Part shown: positions 18,434-26,999 of the stretch, in pieces
Layout: every line of letters begins with the position of its first letter
How positions within the stretch are numbered: the stretch's first letter is position 1
Made by a program: the position numbers and the translations under genes
Notes under the pieces: generated by a model
The model's database searches: none
Seen by the model: the letters and a program-made list of their open reading frames with translations, nothing else
Told to the model about the DNA's origin: nothing
Source: Halomonas sp. Y3
GTDB taxonomy: Bacteria > Pseudomonadota > Gammaproteobacteria > Pseudomonadales > Halomonadaceae
Length of the DNA: 64,000 bases
Assembly (NCBI RefSeq): GCF_024137965.1
Contig: NZ_CP099975.1
Coordinates: forward strand, 2,852,001 to 2,916,000
Direction: 5' to 3'

Positions 18434-18613
18434 CCCGAGCACAGGGCCTCGGGGGACACGGCGCTATGGCCAAGCCAGAGCGGAAGGCGCGGGCTGCCGA
18501 TCAGAAGCGGTAGCGCCTGCTGACACCATTTGTATCTCTTTGTATCAAAACTGCGGCCCGACGACCCCCGAACTCTTGGTATATTGGTGCCTAAAAATAT
18601 TGGGGAGTAGACA

Positions 18614-21600
18614 ATGTCAGCAAAGACGATGCAGGCGGGAACACAGCACTCAAGACGGGTAGAGCAACTATCCTCTGATGCCTCCACTGAGCCACCGGAC
18701 ACGTCGTCGATACAGACAAAAAATACACATATTTTCGGCCGCTATGCTGCTGACGGGGTGCTTGCCTGGGGAGGCGATGTAAACCTCGGGCGCCGACAGC
18801 ACTATCGCACCCGCCAGTTAGGCGAAGCCTCCATCCTGCCAATTTCTGAGCTATCGGCAGCCGACCTCACTGTTATCAACCTGGAGTGCGTGATCAGTAC
18901 GCTGGGCGAGCAGGGTGCCCCGAAGGGTGAAGGTGGCCCTTACTACTATCGAGCGCGCCCAGAAATGGCCCGCATCTTAATGGCAGCAGGCGTTGATCTG
19001 GTAACCGTCGCCAACAACCATAGCGGCGACTATGGAGCTGAAGCACTGCTGCAACAGAAGGCCATACTGAAAGCAGCAGGCATTGATCAGGTCGGCAGCG
19101 GACAGCACCGCGATGAAGCCTTTGAGCCAGTTTTCCTTGAGGCTGGCAACGTGAAGGTTGCTATTTTCTCGATTGACGCGACCCAGCATCGCTTCGCTGC
19201 AGGCAGCGCTCAGCCAGGCATCGCCTATCTTCCATTGAATCAACCACAGCGTTGGTACAAAGAGCTGCAGCCACGCATCAAGCAAGCCAAATCCAGTGCC
19301 GACTTGGCGATTGTTGCTGTACACTGGGGCGCCAATGGACTGGAGACCCCCGACGCACAGGAAGTTGCAACAGGTCATGCCTTGATAGATGCAGGGGCTG
19401 ATGCAGTCTTAGGCGCCTCCGCTCACTGCCTTCAAGGCATTGAGGTATACCGCAACCGTCCCATTATTCACGATGCAGGCGACTTACTATTTGATGCGAT
19501 GCGCCAGCGTCCTGCCGATGGCGGTATCTTTCAGCTTGGCTTGACCTGCCGAGGGGTCAGCTGGATACGCTTTATCCCATTGGCTGTCGGCTTCGGCAAG
19601 AGTCGAAGGCTAATGGGTGCACCGGCCAGTGCCGTGATCACACGATACGCCGAGCGATGCAAAGCACTTGGCACTCAGCTGAAATGTGAACAGAATGACG
19701 CCTACCTGATCTTGCAAGCTGTAAAAGAGCAACATGAATTAAAACATCAGAAGGAGGTATCCCGCCAGTATCGACCTGAAGCACTTATTGCTTATCAGGC
19801 ACAGCGCCCCGGGCTCGCAAACGATGTACCAAGAGAGTGCCGAATCAAGCCTGTTACGCTAAACGGCCTGACGCTACTTGGCCTACGCGTCACTCCGAGT
19901 TCGCTCTCCAAGCGAAGCATGCTCTGGGTAGAGACATGGTGGACTTCCATGCAGCAGCCTGACGAGCCGCTTCGCCTTGATTACCGTGCTGTACCTTGGG
20001 AAGACACCCGAAAGCCGTACTGGGGCCGGGGCATGGATCATGATCCGTGTGACTGGATGCAGCCTAGCAACGAATGGAAGCCCGCTCACATCTACCGCGA
20101 CTTTTACGGGCTCCGTCCTCCTCCCATGAAACAGCTAGTCAATGGTCCGCATCAGCTTGAGATCCGAGTGCTTGGCGAACAAAGCGTGTCGAAGGTTTAT
20201 CGGCATCCCACATTGATCAATGTAGACATTGCCGCACTGGAGCCTCCGATTCATACAAGCTATCGGACCCGCTTTTCTACTGCCAGCCTTTACAGCTCCG
20301 GTGAAGGTACCTGGAACGCCGCTCAGATCGCCAACATTACCGGGGGCCGATGGCTGGTCGCTCCTCCCAAGGGATGGTACGTCAATTCTATCGTTGCCGC
20401 TTCATCTCACCTGAACATGGTGCCCACTCCTACGCTCTATGTGGCACACACACATCATGACCGTGCACGTCATGAGCAGTACTCCAATCTTAAGCGGGCT
20501 GATTCTAACCCGTGGGACAGCCATTCGCGTCTGCCTTCGCTGCATGACAGGTTGGCCGGCGCCATCGTGGCCCGACCCATAGGTGGGCTTCCAGACGACT
20601 TCCCAGTCCTTCAAGTCAACGATTCCTTTCAGGCACTGCTCGAAATTGGTATAGCCAACAGGTCCAGGCTCTCCTGCCCTGTGGTAGCAGTAACCGGAAG
20701 TGCTGGCAAAACATCGACAGTGGATATGATCTCTACAGTATTCGGAAACTTCATGTCCACACACGCCACCTATGGCAACTACAATTCGCGCTGCGGCATG
20801 CTTATTTCCCTAGCTAGCGCAAGCCCATCGACCTCTCTTGTCGTACTCGAGGCGGCCGTGACAGCGATAAACTCGCCCGACGGCTTTCACATAAAACAAG
20901 TAGCCCCGGACATCGCCATAATCACCAATATCGGAACTTCTCATCTCAAGGAGGGGCAGACAACACTCGATACAGCAAGGAGAAAATCCAATATCTTCCA
21001 GAGAATGAGTCGCGGAAAAACAGCGATAATCTGTCGTGATAGCGATCATTATGAATACATGGCTGATAGAGCAAAGAGGGCGGGACTCAACCTGATCACC
21101 TATGGAGAGAACCCATGCTCCGATATTTTTCTTCAGGATTATGACCTGAAAAGAAAAAGCGTCAAGGCTCGCACGCCGGGCGGCATTTTCAGCTATCGAC
21201 TAAGTGCACCGGGCCGGCACATGGCACTCAACAGCCTCGTTTGCTTGGCACTATCTTACAGCCTCAAGCTACCGCTTGAAAAGTTACTAACAGGCTTCAG
21301 CAAAACCTCGCCATCAGATGGGCGCGGCCAAGTAATAGAGGTCACATGGAAAGGCAAGCGCCTGCGCATCATCGATGAGTCCTATAATGCCAACCCCCTT
21401 TCCATGCGTGCAGCTCTCGAACTCATGGCAGCCTATAGTGATGCCGGCAGGAATATCTTGATATTAGGCGAAATGCTAGAACAAGGCAGCGAAGCAGAAA
21501 CATATCATGATGCCCTCTTGCCCTCTATTCTGGCCTGCCGGCCAGCTCGTGTTCATTTGATAGGAGCACTGATGTCACGCCTTGAGGCACCACTCACATC

Positions 21601-21754
21601 TCACGGCATTGAGTGCACGGCACACGCTACGAGACAGGGGGCATGGCCAGCAATAACGCATGACCTGCAAGATACCGATAATCTTCTTTTCAAAGGCTCA
21701 AACAGCGTCGGCCTGCACGCTCTGGTCAGACAGCTTTGCACAGATGATGAGTAA
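18614..21754 (+). CDS. CapA domain fused to MurF-like Mur ligase
   Basis: The protein has 1046 residues. After a polar leader, residues 50-330 form a CapA/PgsA-type metallophosphatase-like domain: WGGDVNLGRR, INLECVIS, VANNHSGDYG, AVHWGANG and GASAHCLQGIE. Residues 350-650 are unassigned and Trp/Pro-rich. Residues 680-1045 form a Mur ligase: ATP loop VTGSAGKTST (about 694), TNIGTSHL (about 772) and the MurF hallmark DESYNANPLSM (about 920). No signal peptide is seen, so the CapA part is probably cytoplasmic, unlike CapA of polyglutamate capsules. GGGGAG precedes the ATG. Codon and base use is clearly less GC-rich than both neighbours, a sign of transfer. It probably ligates an amino acid or peptide to an acceptor in an ATP-dependent way; the product is unknown. 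Confidence 0.8.
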   Translation: MSAKTMQAGTQHSRRVEQLSSDASTEPPDTSSIQTKNTHIFGRYAADGVLAWGGDVNLGRRQHYRTRQLGEASILPISELSAADLTVINLECVISTLGEQGAPKGEGGPYYYRARPEMARILMAAGVDLVTVANNHSGDYGAEALLQQKAILKAAGIDQVGSGQHRDEAFEPVFLEAGNVKVAIFSIDATQHRFAAGSAQPGIAYLPLNQPQRWYKELQPRIKQAKSSADLAIVAVHWGANGLETPDAQEVATGHALIDAGADAVLGASAHCLQGIEVYRNRPIIHDAGDLLFDAMRQRPADGGIFQLGLTCRGVSWIRFIPLAVGFGKSRRLMGAPASAVITRYAERCKALGTQLKCEQNDAYLILQAVKEQHELKHQKEVSRQYRPEALIAYQAQRPGLANDVPRECRIKPVTLNGLTLLGLRVTPSSLSKRSMLWVETWWTSMQQPDEPLRLDYRAVPWEDTRKPYWGRGMDHDPCDWMQPSNEWKPAHIYRDFYGLRPPPMKQLVNGPHQLEIRVLGEQSVSKVYRHPTLINVDIAALEPPIHTSYRTRFSTASLYSSGEGTWNAAQIANITGGRWLVAPPKGWYVNSIVAASSHLNMVPTPTLYVAHTHHDRARHEQYSNLKRADSNPWDSHSRLPSLHDRLAGAIVARPIGGLPDDFPVLQVNDSFQALLEIGIANRSRLSCPVVAVTGSAGKTSTVDMISTVFGNFMSTHATYGNYNSRCGMLISLASASPSTSLVVLEAAVTAINSPDGFHIKQVAPDIAIITNIGTSHLKEGQTTLDTARRKSNIFQRMSRGKTAIICRDSDHYEYMADRAKRAGLNLITYGENPCSDIFLQDYDLKRKSVKARTPGGIFSYRLSAPGRHMALNSLVCLALSYSLKLPLEKLLTGFSKTSPSDGRGQVIEVTWKGKRLRIIDESYNANPLSMRAALELMAAYSDAGRNILILGEMLEQGSEAETYHDALLPSILACRPARVHLIGALMSRLEAPLTSHGIECTAHATRQGAWPAITHDLQDTDNLLFKGSNSVGLHALVRQLCTDDE

Positions 21755-21755
21755 A

Positions 21756-21791
21756 GTGCCCCAGCATGGCACATGGACTGCCGCGGGGCAC
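21756..21791. terminator. Hairpin between CapA-MurF and outer-membrane protein genes
   Basis: GTGCCCC (21756-21762) pairs with GGGGCAC (21785-21791), with an inner GGCA/TGCC pair making a two-part stem. It begins just after the stop of the ligase gene and ends before the stop of the convergent barrel gene, so it can act for both. No long T-run follows. Confidence 0.5.
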
Positions 21792-21807
21792 TCAAATACT
21801 GGGCCGA

Positions 21808-22311
21808 TTAGAACCGATAGCGCACGCCCACGCTTGCCGCATCGAAGGTGTAGTCAGACTTGTCCAGGTAGCGCATATAGTCCGCACCAATCGACAGCTG
21901 GGGCGCCACATCGAACTCGGCGCCGGCGCCGTAGGAGAAGCCGCTTTCGCGGTCGATATCGAAGTCCACCTCGGTGAAGCCGGCCAGGCCATAGAGGCGG
22001 AACTCCGGGGCCACCGGCAGGATACCCTTGGCATAGGCGCCGATCAGGTAGTCGAGCTCGACGGGGCCATCGGAGCCGCCGCCACCCAGGTGGCCCTCCA
22101 CGGCGAAGTACTCATTGAACTGCATGCCGCCGTTGAGGCGCAGGCCGACGCTATCGCGGCTGGAGGCGGGCCCATCGGGGTTGAGGTCCCAGAACATGGC
22201 GTCGCCGCCGATGTAGGGCTGGGGATAGAAGGCCTGCTGGGCCTGGGCACTGGTAGCCGCGCCGGCAGCAAAGAGGGCAGCGGTTGCGGCCGCAAGGGTA
22301 AGGCGTTTCAT
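21808..22311 (-). CDS. Small outer-membrane beta-barrel protein
   Basis: The protein has 167 residues and starts MKRLTLAAATAALFAAG with a signal peptide cleaved after AQA (about residue 25). The rest alternates in short amphipathic strands and ends in YRF, the C-terminal aromatic needed for barrel assembly. It resembles the eight-stranded porin-like family (OmpA N-terminal/OMP_b-brl type). A longer frame upstream lacks a signal. It is a single gene, convergent with the CapA-MurF gene and 141 bases after the EamA transporter gene on the same strand. The function is unknown; adhesion or envelope stability is typical for the class. Confidence 0.82.
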   Translation of the reverse strand: MKRLTLAAATAALFAAGAATSAQAQQAFYPQPYIGGDAMFWDLNPDGPASSRDSVGLRLNGGMQFNEYFAVEGHLGGGGSDGPVELDYLIGAYAKGILPVAPEFRLYGLAGFTEVDFDIDRESGFSYGAGAEFDVAPQLSIGADYMRYLDKSDYTFDAASVGVRYRF

Positions 22312-22412
22312 GGCAACCTCCTGATTAAAGAACACTGTTCCACAACACGCCTCAGTGTGGTAGCCCGGCACGCCAGACTCAAGGTCAGAAATGTGCAAAT
22401 GCGCGCCAAGGC

Positions 22413-22432
22413 GCGTCGCCAGTGGGCGACGC
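22413..22432 (-). terminator. Hairpin downstream of EamA transporter gene
   Basis: GCGTCGCC (22413-22420) and GGCGACGC (22425-22432) form a perfect 8-bp stem with a four-base loop, 20 bases after the stop of the leftward transporter gene. No T-run follows, so it may be a weak terminator. Confidence 0.4.
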
Positions 22433-22452
22433 TGGCGGGCGATGCCGCCTCG

Positions 22453-23385
22453 CTAGGCCCGCTTCGAGAGCCCCAGGGCCACGATCCCCGCCAGCACGAT
22501 ACCGCCGCCGACCAGCTGAACCGGGGTCAGCGCCTGGCCGAGCACCAGATAGCCCAGCACCAGGGCGGCCACCGGCTCCATGTTCATGGCCGGGGCGTTG
22601 CGGGCCATGTCGAGCCTGGGCACCGTGATGAAAAGTGTGGAGAAGGCCACCGCATAGAGAAGCGCCAGAAGCCCGAGGCCCGTCCAGCCCGGCAGAGACT
22701 GGGGCAGCGCCATGCCGCCAGGCACCAGCCCGAGGCCACCGGCGGCGACCATGGCCACCAGCACGGTGAGCATGGTGAGCAGACTGCGCAGGGTGCTGCC
22801 CACCGCGCCCAGGCGGTGCTCGGTGATCCAGAGCGCCACCGCGAAGGCGGCGGCGGCGGCCAGGCCGAAGCCCACCCCGGCGAGCCAGCCGGGCCCCATG
22901 GCCTCGAGGTCGCCAAGCCAGGCGGGCACGTCCAGCACCACCACCAGCCCCACCAGGATCACCCCCATGATCAGCGCCGCCCGGGCGGTGGGCCGCGGCC
23001 CGCCCAGGGCCCAGGAGAGCAGCGCCAGCTGGATCGGCATGGTGTTCATCAGCAGCAGCGCCACCACCACCGGAATGCGCGCCACCGCCGAGTAGAGGCA
23101 GAGGCTCTGCACCGCCACCAGCAGCCCCACCGCCAGCTGCCAGCGCCCGGTGCCGGCGGGCAGCCGCCACGACTTGCGCTGGAGCACCACCAGTGCCATC
23201 AGGGCCACGGCGGCAACCCCGGATCGCAGCAGGATCGCCAGCAGGAGCCCCGCGCCGTCGTCGAAGGCGACCCGGGCCGCCACGTGGTTGGCTGCAAAGA
23301 GGGTGGCCATGCTGCACATCAGCGCCAGGGCCAGGGGACGCGGAAAGGGGCTGGGCACCGCGGAGGCGGCAGCAGGTGTCGACAT
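22453..23385 (-). CDS. EamA/DMT-family transporter
   Basis: The protein has 310 residues with ten predicted membrane helices in two repeated EamA halves (about residues 15-145 and 165-300). It begins with polar residues and then a first helix; FAANHVAARVAF and LLMNTMPIQLALLSW in the first half and MNMEPVAALVLGYLVLGQAL in the second are typical. Family members export metabolites such as amino acids or nucleotides by proton exchange. The start at 23385 was chosen because the protein then begins at the normal point before helix 1; the ribosome site is weak. It is divergent from ackA. The substrate is unknown. Confidence 0.87.
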   Translation of the reverse strand: MSTPAAASAVPSPFPRPLALALMCSMATLFAANHVAARVAFDDGAGLLLAILLRSGVAAVALMALVVLQRKSWRLPAGTGRWQLAVGLLVAVQSLCLYSAVARIPVVVALLLMNTMPIQLALLSWALGGPRPTARAALIMGVILVGLVVVLDVPAWLGDLEAMGPGWLAGVGFGLAAAAAFAVALWITEHRLGAVGSTLRSLLTMLTVLVAMVAAGGLGLVPGGMALPQSLPGWTGLGLLALLYAVAFSTLFITVPRLDMARNAPAMNMEPVAALVLGYLVLGQALTPVQLVGGGIVLAGIVALGLSKRA

Positions 23386-23522
23386 GTCACGGTATCCATG
23401 CAGGATAGAGAAGTAAAAGCGCCGGCGGTGGCGTCGTTCATGATCCCAGTCAGGACCCCTCGACACCGGTCGTGGCGCTCGCATGCTAGCCTAACGTCTT
23501 ATCTCACTACCGAGGAGAAGCA

Positions 23523-24710
23523 ATGGACGGCCCGATCCTGGTGATCAACTGCGGTTCCTCCTCCATCAAGTTCGCCCTGGTGCCGGAAACGCCGGACCAG
23601 CCGCGGCTGTCGGGCCTGGCCGAGCGCCTCGGCGGCATCGATGCACGACTCAAGGGCGTGGATGCCGAGGGGAACGCCTACTCGCTCTCCCTCAACGGTG
23701 CCGACCACGCCGAGGCCATGGTAGCCATTCTCGAGCAGCTGGGCGATGCCCACCCACTGGCGGTGGGCCACCGTATCGTCCACGGCGGCGAGCGCTTCAC
23801 CCAGGCCACCCGCATCGATGCCGCCGTGCTGCGCGCCATAGAGGTCACCGGCGCCCTGGCACCGCTGCACAATCCGGCCAACCTGACCGGGGTGCGCGCC
23901 ACCCTGGCGCTGTTTCCAGAGCTGCCCCAGGTGGCGGTGTTCGACACCGCCTTCCATCAGAGCCTGCCGACCCGGGCTTATCGCTACGCCCTGCCCAGGT
24001 ACCTCTATGTGCAGCACGGTATACGCCGTTACGGCTTTCACGGCAGCAGCCACGCCTTCGTCAGCGGCAGGGTCGACGCCCTCTCCTACCGCAGCCACGG
24101 CGGCTGGCTGATCGCCCACCTGGGCAACGGCTGCTCCACCTGTGCCGTCTGGCAGGGCCGGAGCCTGGATACCAGCATGGGCCTCACCCCGCTGGAAGGC
24201 CTCGTCATGGGCACCCGCAGCGGCGACGTGGACCCCGGCCTGCACGCCCACCTGGCCCGTCAGCTGGGCTGGTCCCTGGAGCGTATCGATACCCTGCTCA
24301 ACAAGGAGAGCGGCATGCTGGGTCTCTCCGGCCTATCCAACGACATGCGCCGCCTGGAGCAGGCCGCCGCCGAGCACCACGCCGGCGCCGAGCTGGCCAT
24401 CGAGGTATTCTGCTACCGCATCGCCAAGTCCCTGGCCGCCCTCTCCTGCGCGCTGCCACGCCTGGACGGCATCGTCTTCACCGGCGGCATCGGGGAAAAT
24501 GCCAGTGCCGTACGCGCCCGGGTGGTTGCAGCCCTGCCCCACTTCGGGCTCGGCCTCTCGGCCCAGGCCAATGCCGACACCGTCGGCGGCCGGGAAGGCC
24601 GTATCGATTCCGGCGGCATCGACACCCCGGAGCTGTGGGTGATCCCCACCGACGAAGAGGGCCAGATCGCCTTCGAGACCCGCCAACTCCTCAACGAGAC
24701 GTACGCATGA
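23523..24710 (+). CDS. ackA: Acetate kinase
   Basis: The protein has 395 residues, standard acetate kinase length. Signatures are [14 protein letters not shown] at the N-terminus, [33 protein letters not shown] and [12 protein letters not shown]. The late motif [15 protein letters not shown] is the ADP-binding loop. It interconverts acetyl phosphate plus ADP with acetate plus ATP in the cytoplasm. TACCGAGGAG lies upstream of the ATG. Its stop codon overlaps an ATG that looks like the ancestral start of pta (ATGA), so the two genes form the usual ackA-pta operon for acetate overflow or use. Confidence 0.96.
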   Translation: MDGPILVINCGSSSIKFALVPETPDQPRLSGLAERLGGIDARLKGVDAEGNAYSLSLNGADHAEAMVAILEQLGDAHPLAVGHRIVHGGERFTQATRIDAAVLRAIEVTGALAPLHNPANLTGVRATLALFPELPQVAVFDTAFHQSLPTRAYRYALPRYLYVQHGIRRYGFHGSSHAFVSGRVDALSYRSHGGWLIAHLGNGCSTCAVWQGRSLDTSMGLTPLEGLVMGTRSGDVDPGLHAHLARQLGWSLERIDTLLNKESGMLGLSGLSNDMRRLEQAAAEHHAGAELAIEVFCYRIAKSLAALSCALPRLDGIVFTGGIGENASAVRARVVAALPHFGLGLSAQANADTVGGREGRIDSGGIDTPELWVIPTDEEGQIAFETRQLLNETYA

Positions 24711-24743
24711 CCTCCAGCGCTCGCTCCGCCCCCCCGCACCCTG

Positions 24744-26882
24744 TTGCTGGTACCCACCGGTGCCGGTGTCGGCCTCACCTCCGCCTGCCTGGGGCTGATC
24801 CATGCCCTGGATACCCTGGGACTAAGGGCGGGCTTCCTGCGCCCCTTCCGACAGGATGAGTTCAACGGCCCAAGTCCCGGCCCCGACCGCTCCACGGCAC
24901 TCGCCTACAGCACCCTGGGGCTTACCGCGCCGGAACCGCTCTCCCAGGCGCGACTGGAGCGGCTGCTGCGCGACGACCGTATCGCCGACCTGATGGAGGA
25001 GGCGGTGGCCCGCCACGCCCAGGTCGCCGGAAGCGAGGACGCCCCCGACCTGGTGGTGGTAGAGGGCCTGGTGGCCAGTCCCCGCAGCAGCTACGCCGGC
25101 CAGCTCAACGCCGAGCTGGCCTGGGCGCTGGATGCCCGAGTGGTGCTGGTGGCCGACGGCGACCTGAGCGACCCCCGCCAGCTGGCCGAGACCCTGGATC
25201 TCCACGCCCAGCTCTTCGACGGGACCCGCTCCTCGCGCACTCTGGGCTGCATCCTGATGCGCGTGCGGCCGCTTCCCGAGCGACAGGAGGCGCCCTCCCT
25301 GGCAGCGCCGGAGCTCAACTCCGGCTTCGATGGCCGCCTGGCCGAGTCACTGCGCGAGCACCTGCCGGCCCTGGACGGAAAGCAGTTCCGGCTGATCGGC
25401 GCCGTGCCCTGGCACGATGCCCTCTCAGCCCCTCGGGTACTGGACGTGGCCCGAGCCCTGAACGCCCGCTTCCTGCATGAAGGCGAGGCCGCTACCCGCC
25501 GCGTGATGGGCACCAGCCTCTGCGCGCGCAGCGCCTCTAGAGCGCTGTACGTCTTCAAGCCGGGGCGGCTGATCGTCTCCCCCGGCGACCGTGACGACAT
25601 CCTGCTGGCCTCGGCGCTGGCCACCATGAACGGTGTGCCCCTAGCAGGGATCCTACTGACCCACGGCGAGCAACCAACCGAAGCCATAGTGGAGATCTGC
25701 CGCCCGGCACTGCGCAGCGGCCTTCCGGTGCTGGCAGTGGACTCCGACAGCTTCGATACCGCCAAGCGCCTCGACCGCATGGCTAACGACATCCCCAGCG
25801 ACGACCCTGAACGCGCCGAGCAGGCCACCCGCTTCGTGGCCGGACACCTGGATCTGCCGTGGCTCAAAGAGACCCTCAGCCGCGGCCAGCCGCGGCGGCT
25901 CTCCCCGGCGGCCTTCCGTCACCAGCTGATGCAACTGGCCCGGCAGGCCGACAGGCGGGTCGTGCTCCCCGAGGGGAGCGAGCCGCGCACCGTGGAGGCC
26001 GCGGTGATCTGTCAGCGCCGCGGCATCGCCCGCTGCGTGCTGATGGGCAAGCCCGAGGAGATCCAGGAGGTGGCGCGCAACCGCGGCATCGAGCTGCCCG
26101 AGGGGCTCGAGATTATCGACCCGGACAGCATCCGCGAGCGCTACGTGGCCCCCATGGTGGAGCGCCGGGCCGGCAGGCTCAACGAGCTCACCGCCGAGGC
26201 CCAGCTCCACGACAACGTGGTGCTCGGCACCATGATGCTGGCCCTCGACGAGGTAGATGGCCTGGTCTCCGGCGCCATCCACACCACCGCCAACACCGTG
26301 CGGCCGGCCTTCCAGCTGATCAAGACCGCTCCGGGCTATCGCCAGGTCTCGTCGATCTTCTTCATGCTGCTGCCCGAACAGGTAGTGGTCTACGGCGACT
26401 GCGCGGTGAACCCCGACCCGGACGCCGAGACCCTGGCCGAGATCGCCCTGCAGAGCGCCCGCTCCGCCCAGGCCTTCGGCATCGAGCCTCGGGTGGCGAT
26501 GATCAGCTACTCCACCGGCGAATCCGGCTCCGGCGCCGATGTGGAGAAGGTGCGCCAGGCCACCCGCCTGGCCCGGGAGCGGGCCCCGGAGCTCTCGATC
26601 GACGGCCCGCTGCAGTATGACGCCGCCGCCATCGAGAGCGTCGGCCGCCAGAAGGCGCCGGACTCCCCGGTGGCCGGTCGCGCCACGGTGTTCGTCTTCC
26701 CCGACCTCAACACCGGCAACACCACCTACAAGGCGGTGCAGCGCAGCGCCCGGGTAGTCAGCGTCGGCCCCATGCTGCAAGGTCTCAACAAGCCGGTGAA
26801 CGACCTCTCCCGTGGCGCCCTGGTCGACGATATCGTCTACACCATCGCCCTCACCGCCATCCAGGCGGCCCAGAACGACTGA
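24744..26882 (+). CDS. pta: Phosphate acetyltransferase
   Basis: The protein has 712 residues as drawn. It has the long proteobacterial Pta layout: an N-terminal BioD-like P-loop NTPase domain (LLVPTGAGVGLTSACLG), a DRTGG domain (about 210-330) and the C-terminal acetyl/butyryltransferase domain (RVVLPEGSEPRTVEAAV, SGAIHTTANTVRPAFQ, YSTGESGSGADVEKV, VFPDLNTGNTTYKA). It makes acetyl phosphate from acetyl-CoA. The start is odd. The ATG at 24707, overlapping the ackA stop, is out of frame with the protein unless a run of seven C residues (24729-24735) is read as six. As sequenced, translation must begin at a TTG near 24744. This is either a sequencing slip or a real change. Confidence 0.9.
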   Translation: MLVPTGAGVGLTSACLGLIHALDTLGLRAGFLRPFRQDEFNGPSPGPDRSTALAYSTLGLTAPEPLSQARLERLLRDDRIADLMEEAVARHAQVAGSEDAPDLVVVEGLVASPRSSYAGQLNAELAWALDARVVLVADGDLSDPRQLAETLDLHAQLFDGTRSSRTLGCILMRVRPLPERQEAPSLAAPELNSGFDGRLAESLREHLPALDGKQFRLIGAVPWHDALSAPRVLDVARALNARFLHEGEAATRRVMGTSLCARSASRALYVFKPGRLIVSPGDRDDILLASALATMNGVPLAGILLTHGEQPTEAIVEICRPALRSGLPVLAVDSDSFDTAKRLDRMANDIPSDDPERAEQATRFVAGHLDLPWLKETLSRGQPRRLSPAAFRHQLMQLARQADRRVVLPEGSEPRTVEAAVICQRRGIARCVLMGKPEEIQEVARNRGIELPEGLEIIDPDSIRERYVAPMVERRAGRLNELTAEAQLHDNVVLGTMMLALDEVDGLVSGAIHTTANTVRPAFQLIKTAPGYRQVSSIFFMLLPEQVVVYGDCAVNPDPDAETLAEIALQSARSAQAFGIEPRVAMISYSTGESGSGADVEKVRQATRLARERAPELSIDGPLQYDAAAIESVGRQKAPDSPVAGRATVFVFPDLNTGNTTYKAVQRSARVVSVGPMLQGLNKPVNDLSRGALVDDIVYTIALTAIQAAQND

Positions 26883-26999
26883 GCCCACCCTGCTCCGGGC
26901 GCGGCCCGGGGCGGCTGGCTCCGGCTGGCGAATGGGCATATCCTCAGGCCATGGCCCTTTGCCTTAGCGAAGCCCCTCTGCCCGATCACGGAGATTCAC

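Larger units (their letters stand above)
18267..18613. other. Intergenic regulatory region between gpgP and the CapA-MurF gene
   Basis: This 347-base gap holds the sigma-54 promoter (18335-18350) and the NtrC-type palindrome (18415-18433) described separately. Base composition falls toward the right end, matching the lower-GC gene that follows. A direct repeat TTTGTATC occurs at 18529-18536 and 18539-18546, ten bases apart (one helical turn), and could be a regulator site. TATATT and TAAAAA near 18580-18598 may contribute a -10 box for the CapA-MurF gene, but I could not pair either with a convincing -35. No gene is visible here. Confidence 0.5.

Noticed and set aside
18430..18613. A sigma-54 promoter for the CapA-MurF gene
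   Set aside because: The best match (TGGCCAAGCCAGAGC near 18465) has the spacing but lacks the TTGC of the -12 box, so it is much weaker than the one for gpgP.
18614..21754. A polyglutamate capsule operon (capBCA)
   Set aside because: Only a CapA domain fused to a MurF-like ligase is present. No capB, capC, capE or capD gene lies nearby and the protein has no export signal.
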